Source of the DNA: CAYWXV01 sp964462535
GTDB lineage: Bacteria; Bacteroidota; Ignavibacteria; OLB7
Assembly (NCBI GenBank): GCA_964462535.1
Contig: CAYWXV010000031.1
Span: forward strand, 1 to 32,258
Direction of reading: 5' to 3'
Length of the DNA: 32,258 bases
The notes beneath the pieces are model-generated. The model searched no databases and was not told the origin of the DNA. It saw only the letters and a list, made by a program, of their open reading frames with translations. A program made the position numbers and the translations under genes. Position 1 is the stretch's first letter. Every line of letters begins with the position of its first letter. Of the stretch, positions 16,191 through 22,514 are shown in pieces.

Positions 16191-16541
16191 TTACGATACC
16201 TTGGGAGTCATCTGATAGACAATCTTCCGGATCGTGTCGAACTCCAGATATGGGTGCATGGTATGGAGTACTTCCAACGCCTGACCGGCAGTCATCTGCG
16301 TCCTCATTTCCCTGTACGACTTGCGGATCTGATAATCGCGCAACGACTTGCGATCGAACAGAGCGTATTCGTTCAGCATCGCAAACGTCTCGTCATCTAT
16401 CAGCTCCGCAAGGGGATTGAGGCGTTTCTCGGACTGAGCGGTCTGAACGCTGAATCCGTCATTCGCCGTTATCTCCTCACTGGTGGTGTTCTGTGCCGCT
16501 TTCATGAGTCTCAACCTCTGGCGCACGGTTGTTCCTTGCAT
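16191..16541 (-). CDS. Small hypothetical protein with helical C-terminus
   Basis: I do not recognise this 116-residue protein. The N-terminal half is polar and low in structure; from about residue 45 it is helical (NPLAELIDDETFAMLNEYAL). The tail reads SLRDYQIRKSYREMRTQM, then TAGQALEVLHTMHPYLEFDT. The last part, with a helix, a turn and IRKIVYQ, resembles a helix-turn-helix, so DNA binding is possible but unproven. The ATG at 16541 has GAGGAG seven bases upstream; the in-frame ATG at 16556 overlaps that site and is less likely. It lies downstream, on the same strand, of the candidate RNA and terminator at 16.69-17.06 kb, so those elements could be its leader. Base use resembles its neighbours, with no sign of recent transfer. 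Confidence 0.65.
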   Translation of the reverse strand: MQGTTVRQRLRLMKAAQNTTSEEITANDGFSVQTAQSEKRLNPLAELIDDETFAMLNEYALFDRKSLRDYQIRKSYREMRTQMTAGQALEVLHTMHPYLEFDTIRKIVYQMTPKVS

Positions 16542-16691
16542 AATGGGTCTCCTCATCGATTCTCAGTTGTGGATACGTGACGCATTGCGCGTAGTCATCG
16601 TAGCTGTTCGTCAACGTCCGTTCTCTGTCCTGTTCACGTGATGAGTTGTTCGCCATGGCTTCGCCGGAAAACAGCCGTACTGGCAGAAATG

Positions 16692-16725
16692 AAAAAACCG
16701 GATAGCGTTTTCGACGCAAATCCGG
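16692..16725 (-). terminator. Intrinsic terminator (minus strand)
   Basis: On the minus strand CCGGAT (16725-16720) and GCGT (16717-16714) pair with ACGC (16708-16705) and ATCCGG (16703-16698), with a small internal loop, followed directly by TTTTTT (16697-16692). No protein gene lies immediately upstream on this strand, so it probably ends an RNA gene or acts as an attenuator for the small gene at 16191-16541. Confidence 0.75.
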
Positions 16726-17050
16726 CTTCACATTGGGAAGCATCGTCGGATTGGCGACCGATGTCGTAGTATCTGGCTGAGCGACCGCGCACCCACTCCT
16801 CTGCCGGAAGAGTCGATACGCCTAAACCTCTGAACCATCTGCCGGAAGGTTCAGCTTGCCGAACTTCAGATTGTGGATCCGAGGTCCGCTCGCTCAGTAA
16901 GGTATGCGCCGGAACATGTCCTGAGCAGCGCAGCCCGCAGTACTACGTACTGGTCGAACCCGATGTGCCTGTGTTTGTTGAGGATATCCCGCGCCCGTTG
17001 TGCGGCGGGGGCTTCTCTGGAAGAACACGTAAGACGCAGGTTTTGTTACA
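16692..17050 (-). ncRNA. Candidate structured RNA or long regulatory leader
   Basis: This 615-base gap (16542-17156) has no convincing reading frame but dense secondary structure on the minus strand, ending in a U-tract terminator. Helices by eye: CAGTAC/GTACTG (16938-16952), CTGAACC/GGTTCAG (16830-16854), a CATCG/CGATG hairpin just before the terminator, and a long-range CTGAGCG/CGCTCAG pairing. TTCCGGC recurs in three positions (16908-16914, 16841-16847, 16803-16809), each between short complementary arms, and a fourth time after the terminator (16663-16669). A TTGACA (17075-17070) could be the -35 element. I compared it with tmRNA, RNase P, SRP and 6S signatures and found no match. Boundaries are approximate. 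Confidence 0.4.
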
Positions 17051-17102
17051 TGCCCGCGATCTTTTCGCCTGTCAACGATCTACTAACACATCAAACGTCG
17101 AA

Positions 17103-17131
17103 TTGTTAGCATTACGATGAGGATATTTTTC
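17103..17131 (+). promoter_or_regulatory. Putative Bacteroidota-type promoter for the epimerase gene
   Basis: TTG at 17103-17105 is followed after 18 bases by TATTTTTC at 17124-17131, one mismatch from the TAnnTTTG -7 element known in Bacteroidota. It lies about 25 bases before the ATG, with GGAGAGG as a ribosome binding site. Confidence 0.35.
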
Positions 17132-17156
17132 GCAAAAGGGTAACAACGGAGAGGCA

Positions 17157-18083
17157 ATGAGCAGAACAATAGTCCTGACTGGTGCAACCGGGGCGATCGG
17201 AAGAGGGCTGATTTCGATACTCGTCGAGCGTGGCGATTCTGTCGTCGCACTTGTTCGCGACGTCGATCGCGGGAGGCGACTCCTTCCGGCCGGTGTCACA
17301 GTTCTCCGGTGGGCCAGTGACGAAACTGCCGGTGAATGGGTGGATGCGATCAACGGATCGGACGTCGTCGTTCACCTCGCTGGCTCATCGCTGGCAACCC
17401 GATGGACGGAGAAGGCGCGGAAGACGATTCACGACAGTCGAGTGCTTGGGGCTCGAAACCTCATCAACGCGATTGCATCCTCAGACCGTAAGCCGGCAGC
17501 CTACATCTCGGCGGGTGGCGTTGCCTACTACGGAACCGACCCGGTGAAGGTCTTCACAGAGACATCACCGCCCGGCAACGATTTCCTTGCGGACGTTGCC
17601 GTTGCGTGGGAGCGGGAGGGGGCGAGAGCGCGTGAGCTGGGTCTGCGCGTCGTGCTGGTGCGGACTGCGGTGGTTCTTGACGCGGAATCCGGTGCGCTCC
17701 CACAACTCATTCTCCCCTTCCGCCTCTTTGTCGGCGGGTATATCGGTTCCGGACGGCAGCCGTTTGCCTGGATTCACCGGCAGGATGCTCTTGATCTCTA
17801 CCTCCGAGCAATTGATCACGCCACGTTTGATGGTCCGATCAACGCGGTCGCGCCGCAACTCATAGACAATCGTCAGTTCAGTCGTGCGCTCGGACGGGTG
17901 CTTCACCGTCCATCGTTCATGCGTATTCCCAAGCTCGCGGTTTGGGTACGGATTGGGCGCAAGGCGGCAGTGACGGTGACGGAAGGGCAATGGGTGGTGT
18001 CGGATCGTTCCGACGAACTCGGGTTCACGTGTCGATTCACCGAGATCGAGGGTGCACTGCGAGACCTTATCGACGGCCGCTAG
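17157..18083 (+). CDS. TIGR01777-family NAD(P)-dependent epimerase (YfcH-like)
   Basis: The 308-residue protein is an extended short-chain dehydrogenase/reductase. It has the Rossmann motif GATGAIGRG at 8-16 and the family blocks VVHLAGSSLATRWTEKARK, SAGGVAYYG and WEREGARARELGLRVVLVRT, with GSGRQPFAWIHRQDAL as the family signature WIHxxD. Length and architecture match the YfcH/SulA-like family. The physiological substrate is unknown in the family. ATG 17157 has GGAGAGG just upstream. The gene stands alone and its 3' end overlaps the convergent rsgA stop by 17 bases. Confidence 0.9.
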   Translation: MSRTIVLTGATGAIGRGLISILVERGDSVVALVRDVDRGRRLLPAGVTVLRWASDETAGEWVDAINGSDVVVHLAGSSLATRWTEKARKTIHDSRVLGARNLINAIASSDRKPAAYISAGGVAYYGTDPVKVFTETSPPGNDFLADVAVAWEREGARARELGLRVVLVRTAVVLDAESGALPQLILPFRLFVGGYIGSGRQPFAWIHRQDALDLYLRAIDHATFDGPINAVAPQLIDNRQFSRALGRVLHRPSFMRIPKLAVWVRIGRKAAVTVTEGQWVVSDRSDELGFTCRFTEIEGALRDLIDGR

Positions 18084-19152
18084 TGCCGCTTCGAGGCTTC
18101 AGCGATTCGAAGATGCTCAAGTAACTGGCGTATCGTCCCTCGTCGATCGCGCCACGCTGCACAGCCGCGAGCACCGCGCACTCCGGCTCATGTGTGTGTG
18201 TGCAGGGTAGGTATCGGCACGTCTGATTGAACTCGAGAAACTCGACAAAGTACCCGTCCAGTTCTTCGGGCTCCAGGTCCCAGATTCCAAACTCGCGGAG
18301 GCCCGGCGTGTCGACCAGATACCCTCCACCCGGCAATGGAAGCATCGTCGAGTCGACCGTCGTGTGCATTCCCCGTCGGTCTCTCTCTCGTACCTCACCC
18401 GTCCGACGCAGGTCTTCCCCCATCAACGCGTTCGCCACCGATGACTTCCCGACGCCTGAATGACCGATCAGCACGCTCGTCTTTCCCCGTATCAACGTCT
18501 CGATCTCCTTCATCCCCTCTCCCGTTACGGCACTTGTGAAGTGAAGCGCGTAGCCAAGCATGCGGTATATCTCCATCTCCTCCTCGATCAAGTCACGCCA
18601 CTCCGTGTGAACGAGATCTACTTTGTTGACAATGATGATTGGTTCAACCTCGCCAAGGAGAGCAGCAACGATATAGCGATCGATGATAGTGCGTCTGAAA
18701 TCTGGGCGGTCAGCCGCCATCAGGCAAAGGAGCAGATCGACGTTCGCAGCGATCACCTGCTCCATCTTCACCTCCCGTCCCGCCGATTCTCTCCCGAGCC
18801 TCGTCCGCCGTTCCTCTATATGATGAATAAGGCCGCGGTCTCCCTCCAGCGGCTGCACTCGAACGAAGTCTCCAACCACTACCAGTGTCGATGCATCGTT
18901 TTCCGTTGAGGCGCCACGCTTCACGCGACACGCAAAGACATCACCACCATCCTCCAGACGCGTGTCATATCGTCCGCTCTCGACAGCAATCACCTGCCCG
19001 CGAGGCAATTGATCGACCTGCCCGGGATCGTCGATGGAGATTGCTCGTGGACGCATCTTCTCCTGCCCGACCACCACGGACTCGGCCTCCGGATCATACC
19101 GGGCAGCGCGATCCCGTGCTCCCTTGATCCAGTCTTTCCTGGCCCGTCTCAT
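18067..19152 (-). CDS. rsgA: Ribosome small-subunit-dependent GTPase A
   Basis: RsgA (YjeQ) is a circularly permuted GTPase that assists 30S maturation. Seen in the 361 residues: an OB-fold segment (GDFVRVQPLEG near 94-104); the permuted motif order G4 NKVD 176-179, G1 GHSGVGKSS 230-238, G3 DTPG 281-284; and a C-terminal zinc knuckle with C312, C317, H319 or H321, and C325. The N-terminal ~50 residues are basic and longer than in many homologues. ATG 19152 was chosen; an in-frame TTG at 19182 would add ten residues. It follows the two-component operon on the same strand after a 222-base gap containing an interspersed repeat. It is probably transcribed separately. Confidence 0.94.
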   Translation of the reverse strand: MRRARKDWIKGARDRAARYDPEAESVVVGQEKMRPRAISIDDPGQVDQLPRGQVIAVESGRYDTRLEDGGDVFACRVKRGASTENDASTLVVVGDFVRVQPLEGDRGLIHHIEERRTRLGRESAGREVKMEQVIAANVDLLLCLMAADRPDFRRTIIDRYIVAALLGEVEPIIIVNKVDLVHTEWRDLIEEEMEIYRMLGYALHFTSAVTGEGMKEIETLIRGKTSVLIGHSGVGKSSVANALMGEDLRRTGEVRERDRRGMHTTVDSTMLPLPGGGYLVDTPGLREFGIWDLEPEELDGYFVEFLEFNQTCRYLPCTHTHEPECAVLAAVQRGAIDEGRYASYLSIFESLKPRSGTSGRR

Positions 19153-19205
19153 GCGGCTGCTATGTTTGTTCGAACCAGACAATGTGAATGGTAGAAATCC
19201 GCTCG

Positions 19206-19370
19206 GGGGACGTTAGATGTTTCGCGTTACGAGCTTCGCGCTACGAGCATCGCGTTCACAGACGCGGCATTCGTTCTTCCCCCCCCCTCTCTGAGAATTG
19301 AGAGATCCGCCACGGCGGACAGGTGGGGGGGCCGGGGGGTGAGAGCCGGGCGATAGAGGCTTCGCCGCGC
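19206..19370. repeat. Second copy of the interspersed composite repeat
   Basis: Three tandem 14-base units start it: GTTAGATGTTTCGC (19212-19225), GTTACGAGCTTCGC (19226-19239) and GCTACGAGCATCGC (19240-19253). A C-run, CTCTC/GAGAG hairpin and G-run follow, then GAGAGCCGGGCG and a final unit GATAGAGGCTTCGC (19352-19365). The same order of blocks is seen at about 3931-4034. This copy carries an extra TCCGCC/GGCGGA hairpin near 19306-19319. Confidence 0.8.
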
Positions 19371-19374
19371 TGAG

Positions 19375-21063
19375 CTAGCCTGTCGTATCCTTCGATTCGC
19401 GCGGGCGCTTCAGGAGGCGACCGACATCCATGTGGATGCCCCGGCGACGCGGGGGTTCTTCCGGTTGCGCCTCTCTCTCAGGAGAATCGTTCAGGAGTGG
19501 AAGTCGCACGATGAACGTACTCCCCTGTCCTGGCTCGCTCTCCACCGAAATGGTGCCGTTGTGGATCTGAATGATCCACTGGACGATCGAAAGGCCGAGC
19601 CCGGCTCCACCAAGCTCCCGACTTCGAGCCTTGTCGACACGATAGAATCGGTCGAAGATCTTACGGACGTGCTCGCGTTCGATGCCGATACCTGTGTCAC
19701 GCACGCGAACCTCCGCCCAATTCCCTTCTCTGTGAATCGCGATCGAGATCATCCCACCGGAAGGTGTGTACTTGACCGCATTATCGATCAGGTTCAGGAA
19801 GACTTGACGAAGCTTCCCACCATCCGCGCTGACAAAGAGATCCTCGCACGGACGGAAGGTGATGTAGATGTTCTTCTGTGTTCCCAGAATGGTTGCCGCG
19901 TCGGCAAGATCAGCAACGATTTCCCCCAGGTTGGTCTTCTCCATGTGAAGCGAAACGCGTCCCATGTCGGTGCGCGAAAGGAGGAGAAGAGACTCCACCA
20001 CATGCGACAGCCGGAGCACTTCCTGCAGTGCGCTCGACAGAACGCCCTGATACTCCTCAGCGGTCTTTCGCGACCGTAGGGCCAGCTCCAGCTCACCGGT
20101 CATGATCGTCAATGGCGTTCTCAGCTCGTGAGACGCGTCGGCGGTGAACTGACGTATTCGCTCGAACGAACTCTCGAGCCGCGAGATCATATCGTTGAGC
20201 GTTTCGGATAGGCGACCTATTTCGTCCTTGGTGTTCGTGACCGGTAGTCGCCGCGAGAGGTTCGACGCCGTAATGTCTTGTGCTGTTCTTGTCAATTCGT
20301 CAACCGGGCGAAGCGAGGCCTTCGCCAGAAACCACCCACCGATCGTGGAGAGAATTAGGACGACTGGAGCAAGAAGAAGGAGTGTACTGAAGTACTGAGG
20401 AAGTAGTGCCTCCACTTCGCCACTTGGATACCCTGCGACGATGAGGGCAGAGCGGGATCGAGCGATCGCGATCCGAATTGACCCCTCTTCGCGCTTCGAT
20501 ACGCGCTGTGAAATGGTGGTGAACTGCGCAACCGAATCACGCGCGCTGTTGATGAACGATGTGGGTAGAAGAAGCGAGTCGTCCTGCAGGTTCTCAGACT
20601 TCCAGACGATGACACCGTTGGAGTCCATGACCTGAATCATGAAATTCCTCGGTGTGAGGAGTACGCTCTCGTAGATATCGGACCAGATCGCATCGACTTC
20701 CTGTTGCGGCTTTTCCGTCTTCGGTTCCGTCTTCAATTCCGCTTTCAACGGCTTGATCGCCGGCTTGATCTTGGACGTGTCCTGTTGCGTGGAGTCGGTG
20801 AGAAACGCCAGGTCGTCCTTCTCTTCGATCTTTCTGCTCCTTCTCCTGCTTATCGGTCCTTGTGGTGGGGTCAGCGTTGACTTCTCGGCCTTCGTTCGAA
20901 TGATCACGTCAAGGCCGGAGATGACCTTGTTGAGGGAGACGTCGAGATTGGTGATCAGCTCATTGCGGACGGAGGTGTACGTCAGGCCACCGAACACGGC
21001 CAGAGAAAGTCCCAGTACGACGGAGAACCAGAGGGTGAGGCGGGCCCGGAGTGAGAGTTTCAA
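19375..21063 (-). CDS. Sensor histidine kinase with HAMP domain
   Basis: The 562-residue kinase has a membrane helix near 8-30, a periplasmic sensor region about 31-222, a second helix about 225-246 and a HAMP linker 247-300. The dimerisation/phosphoacceptor domain carries H312 in FTADASHELRTPLT. The ATPase domain has the N box FLNLIDNAVKYTP (423-434), G1 DTGIGIE (456-462) and G2 GAGLGLSI (486-493). The layout resembles CusS/HprS-type kinases paired with OmpR-family regulators. The sensor region includes a lysine, proline and glutamate-rich stretch at about 60-125, probably disordered. It overlaps the response regulator stop by four bases, so the pair is co-translated. The signal sensed is not evident; no effector operon is adjacent. 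Confidence 0.94.
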   Translation of the reverse strand: MKLSLRARLTLWFSVVLGLSLAVFGGLTYTSVRNELITNLDVSLNKVISGLDVIIRTKAEKSTLTPPQGPISRRRSRKIEEKDDLAFLTDSTQQDTSKIKPAIKPLKAELKTEPKTEKPQQEVDAIWSDIYESVLLTPRNFMIQVMDSNGVIVWKSENLQDDSLLLPTSFINSARDSVAQFTTISQRVSKREEGSIRIAIARSRSALIVAGYPSGEVEALLPQYFSTLLLLAPVVLILSTIGGWFLAKASLRPVDELTRTAQDITASNLSRRLPVTNTKDEIGRLSETLNDMISRLESSFERIRQFTADASHELRTPLTIMTGELELALRSRKTAEEYQGVLSSALQEVLRLSHVVESLLLLSRTDMGRVSLHMEKTNLGEIVADLADAATILGTQKNIYITFRPCEDLFVSADGGKLRQVFLNLIDNAVKYTPSGGMISIAIHREGNWAEVRVRDTGIGIEREHVRKIFDRFYRVDKARSRELGGAGLGLSIVQWIIQIHNGTISVESEPGQGSTFIVRLPLLNDSPEREAQPEEPPRRRGIHMDVGRLLKRPRESKDTTG

Positions 21064-21773
21064 TCCTGCTCCTCCTCAGTCTCCGTCGGCTCTTCATCCG
21101 GCTGCCCTTCCCGCATAATGTATCCGACGCCACGAATGGAATGGATGATACGGGGGGCTCCGTTCGCCTCGATCTTGTTGCGCAGCCTGTTAACGTAGAC
21201 GTCAACCAGATTCGAGTCGACTGCGAAGTTGTAGTTCCAGACATGTTGTGTGATAACTGATCGACTGAGAACGCGATCGTTGTTCCGCATCAAATACTCG
21301 AGTAGTGCATACTCGCGGGTCGTCAGTTCGATCTCCTGCGTCCCCCGTTTGGCCTTGCGCGAAATCGTGTCGAGAACGAGATCGCCTACCTTGACCTGCG
21401 TCGTTTTCTCGACACTCGATCGACGAAGAAGCGAGCGGATCCGTGCTGTGAGTTCTTCGAAGTGGAATGGCTTCGCCAGGTAGTCATCCGCACCGGAGTC
21501 CAGGCCGGTGATTTTGTCCTGCGTAGTCCCTTTGGCGGTGAGTATCAGTACGGGCGTGTTGTCTCCACGTCCACGCAGTTCTCGCAGGACCGATATACCG
21601 TCCCGGCCGGGTAGCATCAGATCCAGAATGATCCCATCGTACTCTCCGGCGACAGCCTTCTCCAGGCCTTCATCGCCGTCGTACGCCAGGTCGATCTCGT
21701 AATGCTCCTCGCGCAATCCCTGCTGGATGAAGCTTGCTACTTTCTTCTCGTCTTCTATTACCAGAATCTTCAT
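21060..21773 (-). CDS. OmpR-family response regulator
   Basis: Counting from MKILVIEDEK, the 237-residue protein has a receiver domain with acidic pocket E7-D8, phosphorylation site D51 (LDLMLPGRDG), and the T79/K81 signature residues. A winged-helix DNA-binding domain follows at about 125-225, with ELTTREYALLEYLMRN and VDVYVNRLRNKIE. ATG 21773 is used; the in-frame ATG at 21779 adds two residues, and the longer upstream frame runs into the divergent promoter region. It is the first gene of the two-component operon and is divergent from the 21939 gene across 165 bases. Confidence 0.94.
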   Translation of the reverse strand: MKILVIEDEKKVASFIQQGLREEHYEIDLAYDGDEGLEKAVAGEYDGIILDLMLPGRDGISVLRELRGRGDNTPVLILTAKGTTQDKITGLDSGADDYLAKPFHFEELTARIRSLLRRSSVEKTTQVKVGDLVLDTISRKAKRGTQEIELTTREYALLEYLMRNNDRVLSRSVITQHVWNYNFAVDSNLVDVYVNRLRNKIEANGAPRIIHSIRGVGYIMREGQPDEEPTETEEEQD

Positions 21774-21895
21774 AGTCATCGTTGTTGAAAGAGGGATGGT
21801 CCGGGTGGTCTCCCCCAGGGGAGGCTCAAAATAACGAATCGTGGGTCCGGCGATTGTCCGCCTCGCCTCCCCCCTGCTCTTCATGCTGTTTGATG

Positions 21896-21903
21896 TACCT
21901 TTG
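21896..21903 (+). promoter_or_regulatory. Possible TAnnTTTG promoter element
   Basis: TACCTTTG, a match to the Bacteroidota -7 consensus, lies 35 bases before the ATG at 21939. I see no TTG at the expected -33 distance, so support is weak. Confidence 0.25.
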
Positions 21904-21938
21904 CCCCACATCGTCTCAACCTTATTCAACCGAGTATC

Positions 21939-22514
21939 ATGGTCCAATCGATTCACGCCTCCCTGGGTCGACGACGTGTCGCCCACACTCTTCTCCTTCT
22001 ACTTCTAACCACCAGCATCGCCCAGGCACAAGCGCGTCGCATGACGATACCTGAAATGACGTCGGCTGCGGGAACGATTATTATCGGCACCGTAACGCAG
22101 GCGCGAGGCGCGTTGGACGAGCGTGGCGATCCCGTTACGTATACAACGTTCCGCGTCGAACAGGCGATAAAGGGAAGCCCTGGCGCTACGTTCACCATCA
22201 AACAGTACGGCGGTATCACACCAAAGGTGAGCATGCTCATCAACCACATGCGCTACTTCCGGAGTGGCGAACGTGTGCTGGTCATGCTCTATCCGCCAAG
22301 TCGTCTCGGGTTCAGCAGCCCGGTTGGTCTGGATCAGGGAGCATGGTCGGTAGATGGGGGAATGGTACAGCGTGTGAGCGATGAGGCGCTTGGTGGCATG
22401 TCACCGACGCTCACGAAATATGGTCTGTCGCTACGATCGTCGCAATCGATTGCCAGCGGCACGTTCGTTTCGGTTCTGCGAGACGTAATGGCGCAAAGGA
22501 GGGACGCACGATGA
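21939..22514 (+). CDS. Small exported protein paired with matrixin metalloprotease
   Basis: The 191-residue protein has a signal peptide (about 1-31, ending in a SIAQAQA-like cleavage region). A single compact beta-rich domain follows, with AAGTIIIGTVTQARG, TYTTFRVEQAIKGSPGATFTI and FRSGERVLVMLYP. From memory, domains of this pattern often occur beside secreted matrixin-type proteases in Acidobacteria and Bacteroidota; their role is not established. The stop overlaps the protease start by four bases, which supports a joint function such as an inhibitor, chaperone or accessory factor (inference). Confidence 0.75.
   Translation: MVQSIHASLGRRRVAHTLLLLLLTTSIAQAQARRMTIPEMTSAAGTIIIGTVTQARGALDERGDPVTYTTFRVEQAIKGSPGATFTIKQYGGITPKVSMLINHMRYFRSGERVLVMLYPPSRLGFSSPVGLDQGAWSVDGGMVQRVSDEALGGMSPTLTKYGLSLRSSQSIASGTFVSVLRDVMAQRRDAR

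Noticed and set aside
16477..16743. Minus-strand frame of 88 codons covering the terminator at 16692-16725
   Set aside because: Its 5' part runs through the terminator hairpin, its 3' part overlaps the better-supported 16191-16541 gene in another frame, and it has no clear ribosome binding site or domain.
16692..17060. tmRNA, RNase P RNA, SRP RNA or 6S RNA
   Set aside because: A GGGTTCGACC stretch recalls a T-loop, but no matching stem, acceptor end or resume frame is present, and the conserved cores of the other RNAs are absent.
16873..17109. Plus-strand frame of 78 codons in the RNA-like region
   Set aside because: No ribosome binding site, composition unlike neighbours, and it overlaps the hairpin-rich region.
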